Positions 41,842 through 50,994 of a DNA stretch of 64,000 bases are shown here, one piece after another (position 1 is the stretch's first letter; every line of letters starts with the position of its first letter). The position numbers and the translations under genes are program-made. The notes beneath the pieces were generated by a model. The model made no database searches. It worked only from the letters and a program-made list of their open reading frames with translations, and had not been told where the DNA came from. This stretch comes from Mucilaginibacter tolerans (GTDB lineage: Bacteria > Bacteroidota > Bacteroidia > Sphingobacteriales > Sphingobacteriaceae), in the NCBI RefSeq assembly GCF_030519375.1, contig NZ_JAUMKB010000008.1:124001-188000 (forward strand), in the 5' to 3' direction.

Positions 41842-44019
41842 TCAGGTTCCAAGTTCCAGCTGGTTTTTTACTAAACCGTAATATGCTCCCCTTAAAGAGG
41901 TCAATTGTTCATGGGTGCCCTGTTCGATGATCCGCCCTTTATCAAGAACGACGATATTGTCAGCATTGGTGACCGTACTCAGCCTATGGGCAACAATGAC
42001 CACCGTCCTGCCTTTAAAGAAATCATTTAGGTTGTTCATGATAATGCTTTCATTATTGGCGTCCAAGGCGTTGGTCGCCTCATCAAAGAATATAAAATGA
42101 GGGTCCTTGTAAATTGCGCGGGCAATTAGCATCCGTTGTTTCTGGCCCTGGCTTATACCGTTACCCTCAGCACCAATCTTTGTTTTAAGACCCAGCGGAA
42201 GTTTGTTGATAAAATCCTGGATGTTGGCCGTCCTGATGGCATGGAGCAATTTGGACCGGTCCGGGTATTCATCTCCCAGGGTTATGTTTTTTTCAATGGT
42301 TTCTGAAAAAATAAAGCCCTCTTGCATGACCACACCGCATTGCGCGCGCCAGCTTTTAAAACTAATGTTGCTGATTGATTGGTCATCAACCAGGATATCA
42401 CCGTTTTCCGGTTCATAAAACCGCAGCAATAACTTTAGAATTGTCGTTTTTCCGCTGCCGCTCATGCCGACGATCGCTGTTGTTTTTCCGTCCGGAATGT
42501 CCAGGTTGATGTTTTCGAGAACCGGTTCATTCCGGGTTCCAGGGTATCTGAAGGTCAGGTTACGAATGCTCAAGCTTTTATTTTCGGGTAACCCGGAGTT
42601 CCATTCCCTGTTTAAGGGTTCTTCATCGGACATTAATTGGATCTCATTCAACCTTTCCAGGCTGATCTTAGCATCCTGGAAACCTTGCATGAACGCCAGG
42701 AGTTGCTGAATAGGGGCGTTCAGCTGACCAATAATATACTGGACCGCGAGCATGCCGCCCAAGGTTAGATTACCATCGATAACGGCTTTTGCGCTCAAAA
42801 AGGTAATGAGCAGGTTGGTTCCCTCGTTGATAAATGTCGAGCCGCCTTGCTGGTACTGTGACAGCGCCAGGTTTCGCAGACTAAATTTAAACAGCCGGGC
42901 CTGTATATGTTCCCATTCCCAGCGTTTTTCCTGTTCATAGTTGTTAAGCTTAATTTCCTGCATTCCCCCGATCAACTGCACGATTGCACTTTGGTTTTTC
43001 GCAGAGATATCGAAGCTTTGATAGTTAAGCCGGCGCCTGCTTCTCAGGAAAATTGCTATCCAGCCGATATAAAGTGTACTGCTGATCGCAAATACAAAAA
43101 ATATTAAAAAGTTGTAATAGACTAGGACAATGGAGAAGACCACCAGGTTAAACATAGAAAACAAGGTGGTGAGTGTGGAACCGGTTAAGAATGTTTGAAT
43201 ATTGCGTTGGTCATTCATTCGCTGCATAATGTCACCGGTCATCTTGGTATCGAAGAAACTGATCGGCAACTTCATGAGTTTAATGAGGAAGTCGGTCAGT
43301 ATGGAAATATTGATGCGGGTACTGATATATAACAAAATCCACGACCGTATAAACTCCACGCTCACCCTGCCGATAATGAGGACTGCCTGGGCAATTAATA
43401 TAAGGTAAATAAAATTCAGGTTTCGCGTATTGATGCCAATATCAACGACTGATTGCGTCATGATCGGCGCAATCAGTTGCAGGAAACTGCCAATACCGAG
43501 GCCCAGTAAAAGTTGTAAAAAATGCTTTCGGTAGGCAACAAAATAGCGTATCAGGTAAGACCAGCCGGCCTCGTCCCTTTTTTCATCCTTCACCTGGTAA
43601 AATTCCGGCATTGGTGATAGGAGCAGTGCAATTCCCTTTTTCTGTTCGTGATCACCTATCCAATTGTAAATAAAATCCTGTTCACTAATTGTTTCCATGC
43701 CGCTTGCAGGATCGGCGATATAATATTTGTTGCCTTTGATCTTGTATAATACGACGAAATGATTCTGTCGCCAGTGTAAAATACAGGGAAGTTCTGCCTT
43801 ATCGAGATCACCTGCGGTAATCTTTGCCGCCAGTGATCGGAAACCCATTTTTTCAGATGCTTGGCTGATGCCAAGAAGCGAAACGCCTTCCCGGTTGATG
43901 CCGCAAAGATCCCTTAAAGTTTGCAATTGGTAGTTGTGTCCAAAGTATTTTGCAATCATTTTTAAGCACGACGGGCCACAATCCATTTGGTCATATTGCT
44001 TATAAAAAGGGAAAGACAT
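41842..44019 (-). CDS. lanT: C39-peptidase-containing ABC exporter (LanT/PCAT)
   Basis: 725 residues. An N-terminal C39 peptidase has the catalytic Cys14 in QMDCGPSCLKMIAKYFGH, His in NHFVVLYKIKG (about 88) and Asp in YIADPASG; it cuts leaders after GG. A six-helix membrane domain (about 165 to 450) and an ATPase domain follow: Walker A GMSGSGKTT, signature ISQGQKQRM, Walker B FIFFDEATNALDA and H-loop VAHRLSTV. It would cleave the LanA leaders and export the modified peptide across the inner membrane. Second gene of the minus-strand hlyD-lanT-jelly-roll operon. Confidence 0.94.
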   Translation of the reverse strand: MSFPFYKQYDQMDCGPSCLKMIAKYFGHNYQLQTLRDLCGINREGVSLLGISQASEKMGFRSLAAKITAGDLDKAELPCILHWRQNHFVVLYKIKGNKYYIADPASGMETISEQDFIYNWIGDHEQKKGIALLLSPMPEFYQVKDEKRDEAGWSYLIRYFVAYRKHFLQLLLGLGIGSFLQLIAPIMTQSVVDIGINTRNLNFIYLILIAQAVLIIGRVSVEFIRSWILLYISTRINISILTDFLIKLMKLPISFFDTKMTGDIMQRMNDQRNIQTFLTGSTLTTLFSMFNLVVFSIVLVYYNFLIFFVFAISSTLYIGWIAIFLRSRRRLNYQSFDISAKNQSAIVQLIGGMQEIKLNNYEQEKRWEWEHIQARLFKFSLRNLALSQYQQGGSTFINEGTNLLITFLSAKAVIDGNLTLGGMLAVQYIIGQLNAPIQQLLAFMQGFQDAKISLERLNEIQLMSDEEPLNREWNSGLPENKSLSIRNLTFRYPGTRNEPVLENINLDIPDGKTTAIVGMSGSGKTTILKLLLRFYEPENGDILVDDQSISNISFKSWRAQCGVVMQEGFIFSETIEKNITLGDEYPDRSKLLHAIRTANIQDFINKLPLGLKTKIGAEGNGISQGQKQRMLIARAIYKDPHFIFFDEATNALDANNESIIMNNLNDFFKGRTVVIVAHRLSTVTNADNIVVLDKGRIIEQGTHEQLTSLRGAYYGLVKNQLELGT

Positions 44020-44143
44020 GTTGAGGTAGATAAAGTTTATGTTCTCAAAAAAACCATTAAGTGCAGTTAATTCGTAAACGCGTTAACAGGCTCCAATGTA
44101 CAATAAATATTAATATCGACCGAAAAGCAGCAGAACTTAGGGC

Positions 44144-45445
44144 CTATTTTTTATCGATCACCTTAAGAATATTCCTGCAGATTCTCTGTAGGATGGTTGC
44201 GTCCTGCGTGACGATCTCAGCATCGGCAACCATGCCCTGTTTTAAGTGGATTGGCCGCCTCATGTCTGAGCGCGTGCTAACTTTGAAATCGACTTTTGAA
44301 AGAAAAACGCTGTCTCTGTAAGGAATGTCAGAGATATAGCGGATTGTTCCGCGCAGCATGCCATATTCCTCAAAAGGATAACTTCTGAGCTTGATAAGTA
44401 CAGGCTGGCCTTCTTTTACCTTACCCATACTGTTTTGGGGTATCATCATTTCGCCAAAAAACTGCTCATTGCCGGGATTGATATAAAAAATCTCTTCGTT
44501 GCTGCTAAGCACGTCATTTTCCTGTATCACGCCAGCAAACGTAAGCCTGCCGGACTGGAGGGCGGTCAGCACATATTTGCTTTTCCAATCCTGAATCTGG
44601 CTGACCAGGCTGTTGAGGGATTGTATAAATTTGAGCCGTTCCTGATCGATTTGATTATCCAGTTCGAGGATTTCTTTTTGTTTTGCCAGATAGTTCGTAT
44701 TAGCGCTCACCAATGATGCATCCGTTTGCACCATAAGCGATTTTTTTGTCAGGTATTTGCTCTCTACATTGCGCAATTCCGAAGGCGTGCCGGCTTTCTG
44801 CTGAACCAGCTTCTCATAGATATGAAATTCCTGCTCCGCCAGAGTAAAATCACGCTGCTGGATCATCTTCTGTGCACCAAGCTCTTGTTCCTGCTTGGAA
44901 AGATCGGCAAGATCTTTTACCAGGTATGCGCGTTTTTTTACATAAAAGCCATCGGGAACCGATGATTTGTAGACCAGGTAGTCCTGGTAGAAATTCTGAT
45001 AGGACGTTTGAAGCTCGCCCAGCTCGACAATATCGTTATGATCCAAAGAACTAATCAGCTCGGGGTGATTGCCCTGTACTCGTATTTGGAGTTCCGATAA
45101 CTTTTTCAGAAGATTCAACACCTGTTCGTGATTAGCGGTGCTTTCAATAAAGCCCAACGCTTGTCCGGCTGTAACTTCATCGTTTTGTTGGACTAGTAAT
45201 TTGATCAGTTTTCCTGAAATTTTGGCCACAACCGGCTTGGCAGCATTCGGCGAATTGACTTTCATCGTGGCTTTGACTACGTCCGGGTATCGTACGACAG
45301 CCGATATACCAACGATCGCAATCATTATAAAAAAAAATAAAATGATACCAAAGCGCATTATCCACGATGGCGCCTTGGTGATGATGTCCTGCATCTCGTC
45401 GGTGTGCCGGATTTCCTGGCCGTTTTGTACAAATGATACTGGCAT
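44144..45445 (-). CDS. HlyD-family periplasmic adaptor of the peptide exporter
   Basis: 433 residues. A short cytoplasmic N-terminus, one membrane helix (MRFGIILFFFIMIAIVGISAVV, about 30 to 51), a biotinyl-lipoyl-like half domain (VVAKISGKLIKLLVQQNDEV), a long coiled-coil hairpin (about 120 to 270, many Leu/Gln/Glu) and the second half domain with a beta-barrel (GQPVLIKLRSYPFEEYGMLRGTIRYIS in parts). It joins the LanT pump to the outer membrane and completes a type I-like export path. First gene of the operon, 124 bp before lanT; an outer-membrane TolC-like protein is not in the window. Confidence 0.93.
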   Translation of the reverse strand: MPVSFVQNGQEIRHTDEMQDIITKAPSWIMRFGIILFFFIMIAIVGISAVVRYPDVVKATMKVNSPNAAKPVVAKISGKLIKLLVQQNDEVTAGQALGFIESTANHEQVLNLLKKLSELQIRVQGNHPELISSLDHNDIVELGELQTSYQNFYQDYLVYKSSVPDGFYVKKRAYLVKDLADLSKQEQELGAQKMIQQRDFTLAEQEFHIYEKLVQQKAGTPSELRNVESKYLTKKSLMVQTDASLVSANTNYLAKQKEILELDNQIDQERLKFIQSLNSLVSQIQDWKSKYVLTALQSGRLTFAGVIQENDVLSSNEEIFYINPGNEQFFGEMMIPQNSMGKVKEGQPVLIKLRSYPFEEYGMLRGTIRYISDIPYRDSVFLSKVDFKVSTRSDMRRPIHLKQGMVADAEIVTQDATILQRICRNILKVIDKK

Positions 45446-45699
45446 GATAATAGTTTTCGCCCAAGTTTAGGTCATTGGCAGGCAATATACATTTATCTAC
45501 TATGATTGTATTAGGGATGGAAGAAAAAATTGAAAATGATGCTAATGTTCCGGGCATGGTGATCTGTTCCATATTGAATAATCTTCATATAGAACATCGG
45601 GAAATTACTTGCCCCTAAAGCAAGCCGATTTAAATCGTGGCAATCTTTAGATTTTGAATAAAATAGTTCGAGAATTATATCAACAGGATTGGTACGCTA

Positions 45700-46092
45700 T
45701 CAGTTCTTGGACTTAAAATGCTTTATCAGCTCTTTATAGTCTAAGACGTGTACCTGTTTACCGTTCTTATAAACTAAGACTGGTACAGTTCCTGTGTCTT
45801 TTGCCAAAGAATCACCTACGGCTACATAAGTCTCCCAATCTGGGTATAGATTAAGTAAATTCCCATCAGAAAGAACTAGAGTTTCTGTGTTGTGGTTTTG
45901 TCTATCAAAGTAGATTGAATCCACTCTTCCATGAAACGACCTAGCTGATGCTTTCCTTAGGACTAAATCCCACCCACCTATACTATGTGACACCTTCCAA
46001 TAAACTAGAGCGATCAAAGGTACTATTATAACAATTATAGCTATAAATAATATGCGACTTGCTTTCCTGTTAACCATAAACTTTTCTTCCAT
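45700..46092 (-). CDS. Small membrane-anchored protein, possible immunity protein of the Rhs remnant
   Basis: 130 residues: a basic start, one transmembrane helix (about 14 to 34, ILFIAIIVIIVPLIALVYW), then a soluble domain with strands (GRVDSIYFDRQ, ETLVLSDGNLLNLYP, TVPVLVYKNGKQVHVLDY). No family recognised. It begins 12 bp after the end of the Rhs reading frame on the same strand, the usual position for a polymorphic-toxin immunity gene, which is the reason for that suggestion. A shorter start (MVNRKAS) five codons in is possible. Low functional certainty. Confidence 0.65.
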   Translation of the reverse strand: MEEKFMVNRKASRILFIAIIVIIVPLIALVYWKVSHSIGGWDLVLRKASARSFHGRVDSIYFDRQNHNTETLVLSDGNLLNLYPDWETYVAVGDSLAKDTGTVPVLVYKNGKQVHVLDYKELIKHFKSKN

Positions 46093-46104
46093 AATGTTAT
46101 TTAA

Positions 46105-47068
46105 TTACCAAACCCAAGTCTGTCCGATGCTGTACATTGCTCCACCACTTACCTTCCCTCCCGGTGACAGGCCTATCTGTTGTGTAGTATAATCTTTCTC
46201 ATTTTTTCCAAAGTTGCTGGGAGACATTGTTTCTTTACCTCCCAATGCAGGATCTAAACTGCCACCGTTGCTGTACCCGTATCGTCCAAACGGGGTGGTG
46301 ATCCCTGCATTGGAAGATCCTGATCGTCCCCCAAAATCCTCTGTATGAAATTGATTACCATTAGTTGGCGTAATAGTTCCCATATCCAGACCAACGCCTC
46401 CACCCAATCCTATGTTTCCAGATAAAGTGAAATATGGGCGTGTCTTCCCTGTGGCATCAGTAACTGCACCCTGCGCTTAAGCTATAGCCACCTATTAAAG
46501 CCCCTCCAACAGTGACACCCATATAGGTTCCCCCTGTTTGTCTTGCGCTAAACTGAGAGCCGTTAAAGTTTGTGAGGGTAGAAAACCTAGGATCAGATCC
46601 GGCTTTTGCCGATCCCGCAGATGTCCAGCCCGAAAATCCATCTCTTTGAGTAGCCCTACTAACCGAGCCATCTTTACAGAAAGTAACCTTGTCGGTGTAG
46701 ACGGCACCCCTCCCTTGAGTGGCTGTATACTTCGAATATACTTCCGCTGACTTTCCTATATACTTTGCCCCATCACCTCCAAATTTAGTTGCAGTCTTCT
46801 GATCAACCACTCTGTCATCCCAAACATACTTGCTTCCCTCTTTAACCCAATCAAACATCCCATCTACATCTACGTGTGTAATAGGGTTGTTATGGCCATA
46901 ACTATAAGAACTCCATCTACGATCCTTATCAGCTAGTGGGTCTATTGTATTGAAACGCCCAATCACCGGATCATAGAACCTTGCGCCGTAATCGTATTCC
47001 CCCAGCTCTTCCTGTAGCTCCTTTTTATTGTAAAGATATTCATTTTTCCCGCTAGGGCTGATCTTTGC
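46105..47068 (-). pseudogene. Rhs/YD-repeat protein C-terminus, frameshifted remnant
   Basis: The upstream part reads [23 protein letters not shown] and [28 protein letters not shown], the conserved end of the Rhs core, then a variable tail ([21 protein letters not shown]). At about 46457 to 46490 the frame stops after SLSAGCSY, but a shift of one base continues as [21 protein letters not shown] and runs 100 more codons (GLGGGVGLDMG ... GQTWVW). There is no start codon and an in-frame TAA just upstream (47069). It is a broken C-terminal fragment of a polymorphic-toxin-like protein. Confidence 0.8.
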
Positions 47069-47280
47069 TTAGCGGCATTACATCCATGCCTAAAGGAAGC
47101 CATCTTAATTTGGTATCACATCCGAACGCCGGGGTAAATTGGAAATGGTATGCTTATGCAAAAGATATGGGCAGGATTAATCAACTAACTTGAACGGCAG
47201 CGGTTTTGATAAGTCAACAAGACAGCCAATTTTTTTCGGTTGTTTAGGGTGGTATGATTAAGGGAAACGGGTTAAGAGGC

Positions 47281-47321
47281 TATCGGCTCATCATTGGCTC
47301 TTATCGGTTCTTATTGGCTCA
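47281..47321 (+). repeat. Imperfect 10-bp tandem repeat (about four units)
   Basis: Units close to TATCGGCTCA: TATCGGCTCA, TCATTGGCTCT, TATCGGTTCT, TATTGGCTCA. Non-coding. Confidence 0.7.
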
Positions 47322-47543
47322 TGTTTATATCAAATTCAGTATATTTTGTACTATAATACACCAAATAAACACATTTTAGACTGAAATTGCCTTTGGCGGC
47401 ATCATTGGACTAGTCAAAATGGGTGCCATTTTATTGTGCCGATTTAAGGCGTTGAACTACAGTACGGTAGGGAGGGCTTTAACGGCCCTGAATATGCGAT
47501 ATCTTCCCCGTATGTTTTAGCTTTCAATATAAGCACGGGATTA

Positions 47544-47586
47544 TTTTATACCTCTGTGGTAAAAAATTAACCGCAGAGGTATAAAA
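47544..47586 (-). terminator. Long A/T-flanked hairpin after the VOC gene (terminator, possibly bidirectional)
   Basis: A stem of about 17 bp (TTTTATACCTCTG... paired with CAGAGGTATAAAA, one wobble) encloses an A/T loop. It lies 12 bp past the stop of the minus-strand VOC gene and separates it from the accessory region. Confidence 0.75.
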
Positions 47587-47597
47587 CAGAATTTACC

Positions 47598-48008
47598 TCA
47601 ACCAAAATTCGGCATATTCGTTGCATCCATATAAACAATTTCCCATTGATGTCCATCCGGGTCTGCAAAGCTGTGTTGGTACATCCATCCGTGATCTTGG
47701 GGTTCGGAATAAATGGAGCCTCCAAGTTCGGTTGCTTTCGTTATGGTTTGCTGCACTTCCTCGCGTGAGGCCGCATCAAGGGCCAACAATACTTCAGTTG
47801 CCAGGTGTGCGTTGCCCACCTCTTTTTTGGTAAAAGTTTTAAAATAACTTTCTACCAACAGCATTACATAGATGTGCTCGCTTATCACCATACAGGCAGC
47901 CTTGTCGTCGGTAAATTGTGGATTAAAGCTATAGCCAAGTCCGTTGAAAAATGCCTTTGACCGCTCCAGGTCTTTAACAGGCAAGTTGATGAAAATTTTT
48001 GTTGCCAT
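47598..48008 (-). CDS. VOC family (glyoxalase/extradiol-type) protein
   Basis: 136 residues. Starts KIFINLPVKDLERSKAFFNGLGYSFNPQF, the typical first beta-alpha-beta module, and ends WMYQHSFADPDGHQWEIVYMD, the final strand with the Glu metal-ligand position. Known relatives are small lactoylglutathione-lyase-like or resistance-type proteins of unknown substrate. Divided from the Crp/Fnr gene upstream by 90 bp on the same strand, possibly one transcript. Confidence 0.87.
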   Translation of the reverse strand: MATKIFINLPVKDLERSKAFFNGLGYSFNPQFTDDKAACMVISEHIYVMLLVESYFKTFTKKEVGNAHLATEVLLALDAASREEVQQTITKATELGGSIYSEPQDHGWMYQHSFADPDGHQWEIVYMDATNMPNFG

Positions 48009-48098
48009 GATCTAAATTTTTTAATTGTTATTGATGCACAAAGTTGCGGCAACTGTTTTCCTAAAAAATTTACATATGTTGAGAAAAGCAAAAAATCC

Positions 48099-48677
48099 TC
48101 ACTTATTTGCAAAAAATATACGGCTTAGCTGAGTGGGGGTGATGCCTAGGTAGGCAGCAATGTGCTGTTTCTTTAACCTTTTCACCAAACCAGGGTATTT
48201 ACGTAGAAAATTATCGTAATTGGTCTTAGCCGATTCATACCGGAGTGATACTTCATAGGGTTCCTTTTCGATTATCCAGTGCTGTTCCATATAGCGGATA
48301 TAAAAAGCGGCGATATCGGGATAAATGGCAACAAGTTTTTTAAATTCCATGAAATTGTATTCGAGCACTTCTGTATCCTCCAGCGCTTTTATGGTAAAAT
48401 TACTCGGCGACTGCGTGAGGGTAGCTGTCATGGAACCTGCAATTCGGTTCTCGGGGAAGAAATACTTAACCACCATGTCGCCATTTTCGGCAGCGTAATA
48501 TTGATACATTAAGCCATTTACAATAAAAGCCACCTTTTTGGGTGTCTGGCCTTCGGTAACAAAATAGTCGCCCTTGTTGTAGGTGTTTTCGCGGAGCAAA
48601 GCGGCCCATGCCGTTTCGGCCTGCGGCGAGAGTTCAGTGTAAGTTTTTATTTTTTGGAAGAAAACATCGCGGCTCAT
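48099..48677 (-). CDS. Crp/Fnr-family transcriptional regulator (cyclic-nucleotide-binding fold)
   Basis: 192 residues. The cNMP-binding beta-roll covers about 20 to 120 (NKGDYFVTEGQTPKKVAFIVNGLMYQYY in parts, MVVKYFFPENRIAG), followed by the dimer helix and a C-terminal helix-turn-helix (LKKQHIAAYLGITPTQLSRIF). The ligand-binding Arg-Ser pair of true cAMP receptors is not seen, as in most Bacteroidota members. Its position before a VOC gene suggests local control. Cytoplasmic. Confidence 0.9.
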   Translation of the reverse strand: MSRDVFFQKIKTYTELSPQAETAWAALLRENTYNKGDYFVTEGQTPKKVAFIVNGLMYQYYAAENGDMVVKYFFPENRIAGSMTATLTQSPSNFTIKALEDTEVLEYNFMEFKKLVAIYPDIAAFYIRYMEQHWIIEKEPYEVSLRYESAKTNYDNFLRKYPGLVKRLKKQHIAAYLGITPTQLSRIFFANK

Positions 48678-48890
48678 TGGATAAAGATAGGAATCTTATT
48701 TGCGGGTATGATGCAGTATTACGCGACCGTACCCAATTTGCCATTAAAAAAACCTCAGAAAAGTTTGTCATAATTGCAAATTCAATAGAGACAGAAAAAT
48801 ATTTTCGATTCGTAACCCTTAAGACGAAGAGTAATATGCAATAGCCAGGTAGTACGGTAATTGTTTTTCTTACAAGACACCGATTTAAGG

Positions 48891-50867
48891 CTATTTGTCT
48901 ATTTTCACCCTGATCACGTTAAATGAGTACGGTTTCAGGCTCAATTTTATGTGCCCACCATCAACTGCAACCTCGCTTTTTTGAGGACTAATGGCTAATG
49001 GTTTATCTAATGAATTAACCCCATTCAAATCGTCACTTTGTAATACAGTCCAGTTGCACACAGAACCTGTTTTAGCACCGCTCACTGCAAAATCTGATTT
49101 TTGCTCATCTTTCCCGGTGTTAACTATTTTAATAATCAATTCCCGTGTATTAGCATCTAAAGCTGCAGTGGCAAAGCATCCGTTCTGCCCGGTTACCGCT
49201 TCATTGTTCAGCGTTAGAGGAACTACATCCGTTCCTTTATTTAAAGAATATAATTGCTGCACATAATAATTTGGTGTGCCATAAGATCGCAGGTTATCAA
49301 ACCAGATCAGGTCGGGCGTCCATTGCCAGCCTTCAACATTAGCAAAAAGCGGCGCGTAAGAAGCCATGCTAACTACGTCGGCATTGCGCTCCAAGCCAGT
49401 CATAAAAGCCGCTTCAGCCATGGCACATTCCCAGTTGTTCTTATTATCAGGGCTGCCTGTTACCTTGCTTTGAGCAGCATATTCACCTGCAAAAATTTTA
49501 GGGCCATTACGGTCGTAGTTGTCATAGCGTTTAACATTTTGCAAGAACCATTTAGGCGAGGCATAATAGTGTTCATCTAAGATGGATGCCCCCAACTTCC
49601 GGAAGGTTTGATTTGCACTATTAAATATATCACCTCCGGGGAATGGACCCAAACTGCTGACCAATTTGATCTGCGGATATTTGGCGTGGATGGCCTTTTC
49701 AAAAATCTTATACCTCTCAATGTATTGCTCGCCCCATTGTTCATTACCTACTCCAAGCATGTTTAAATTAAACGGCGCCGGATGGCCAAGCTCAGCCCGT
49801 TTTTTGCCCCATTTGGTATTAACTGAGCCGTTTGCAAATTCAATCAGGTCCAACGCGTCTTGAACGTAGGGTCCAAGCTGACTTACCGGAACCAGCTCGC
49901 AGGTGTTAAACTGGCAGGCCATTCCGCAATTGATAATCGGCAGTGGTGATGCACCTATGTCTTCGGCAATTTCAAAATACTCCAGGAAGCCCAGGCCGAA
50001 AGTCTGATAATAATCAGGAGCTGGACGGTGAGCGAATTCGGTATTCCATCGATTCATAATCATCCTGCGGTTTGCTATGTCGCCGATGGTTCTTTTCCAT
50101 TGATAGCGGGTATCTAATTCACGTCCTTCAACGATACAGCCACCTGGAAAACGAAGGAATCCAGGTTTCATATCAGCAAGCTTTTGCACAAGGTCAGCGC
50201 GCAAACCGCCGGGGCGCTGCTTCCAGGTATCCTGCGGAAAAAGCGAGATCATATCGAGATCAACCGAACCGGTGCCTTTCAATAATACTCTGAGACTGGC
50301 TTTGGGCTCAGTTTCTGTTGCTATGAAACTCGCCGTATATTTTCTCCATTCTTTTGAAGCTGGTGTAACCGAAGTGCTGCCAATAACTTCTTTCTTTGAA
50401 TTGATTAATTCTATTTGCAGGGTAATTTTAACTCCTCCGGCCTGTTTTGCTAAAACCGAAAAATTATACTGGTTATTTTTTTTAATACCCATACCGAAAA
50501 AGCCTTCGTTACTTAAGCCATAGCCTTTGGTTGAATTTGATGTAATATGTATGAATCTCGGGTTATCAGGGTTCGCAGCACCCCTGTTTAATATCAGGAT
50601 ACTGCCGTTGGCGCCATCCTGTTTTATTTCGTCCCAAGCCATTAAAGGCTCCTTGAACTCAAACGAACGATTTTTCACCAATTCAGCATATACTCCGCCA
50701 TCAGCACCCATATTGATATCTTCAAAAAATATCCCGTACATGGTGGGTTGGACGTGTGCCTTTATTTTGCCGGCATTGATTGTGTACACGTTTTCCGTGT
50801 TAGTGGACTGGCAATAGGCTGACACGCATAGCGCGGTGATGCAAAACGTTAAAAAAGATCTTTTCAT
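48891..50867 (-). CDS. GH51 alpha-L-arabinofuranosidase, secreted
   Basis: About 658 residues from MKRSFLTFCITALCVSAYCQ, a signal peptide. An N-terminal jelly-roll segment (about 40 to 230, NYNFSVLAKQAGGVKITLQ) is followed by a TIM barrel with acid/base Glu in GVGNEQWGEQY and nucleophile Glu in IFAGEYAAQSK, and a C-terminal beta domain. It removes terminal L-arabinofuranose from arabinan or arabinoxylan in the periplasm or outside. It lies downstream of the galM-like gene on the same strand and feeds the arabinose pathway. A longer start at 50918 is rejected because it precedes the signal. Confidence 0.93.
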   Translation of the reverse strand: MKRSFLTFCITALCVSAYCQSTNTENVYTINAGKIKAHVQPTMYGIFFEDINMGADGGVYAELVKNRSFEFKEPLMAWDEIKQDGANGSILILNRGAANPDNPRFIHITSNSTKGYGLSNEGFFGMGIKKNNQYNFSVLAKQAGGVKITLQIELINSKKEVIGSTSVTPASKEWRKYTASFIATETEPKASLRVLLKGTGSVDLDMISLFPQDTWKQRPGGLRADLVQKLADMKPGFLRFPGGCIVEGRELDTRYQWKRTIGDIANRRMIMNRWNTEFAHRPAPDYYQTFGLGFLEYFEIAEDIGASPLPIINCGMACQFNTCELVPVSQLGPYVQDALDLIEFANGSVNTKWGKKRAELGHPAPFNLNMLGVGNEQWGEQYIERYKIFEKAIHAKYPQIKLVSSLGPFPGGDIFNSANQTFRKLGASILDEHYYASPKWFLQNVKRYDNYDRNGPKIFAGEYAAQSKVTGSPDNKNNWECAMAEAAFMTGLERNADVVSMASYAPLFANVEGWQWTPDLIWFDNLRSYGTPNYYVQQLYSLNKGTDVVPLTLNNEAVTGQNGCFATAALDANTRELIIKIVNTGKDEQKSDFAVSGAKTGSVCNWTVLQSDDLNGVNSLDKPLAISPQKSEVAVDGGHIKLSLKPYSFNVIRVKIDK

Positions 50868-50994
50868 AATCATCATTAAAATCATAGCTGTGTCTTGCAG
50901 ATCATTTGCTCTGCCCACTCTTACGTTATATTTAGGTGGCGCCCAGTCATATGAAATAAACAGAAAATAGTCAGGTGATAGATTGCCTCAGCAC

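Larger units (their letters stand above)
47069..47597. other. Degraded intergenic sequence at the right end of the accessory region
   Basis: No intact gene. About 47072 to 47195 gives short readings on both strands (plus MPKGSHLNLVSHPNAG, minus FGCDTKLRWLPLGMDVM) that look protein-like but lack starts or length; I cannot decide between them. A tandem repeat and a terminator hairpin follow, listed separately. Confidence 0.5.

Noticed and set aside
45502..45616. 38-codon plus-strand reading frame upstream of hlyD
   Set aside because: Short, no leader-like GG or Cys-rich core, no RBS; it does not look like a third precursor.
28438..48000. Search for a second att copy of the tRNA-Asp 3' end
   Set aside because: I found no copy of the T-arm/acceptor sequence in this range by eye; an attR may be decayed or outside the window.
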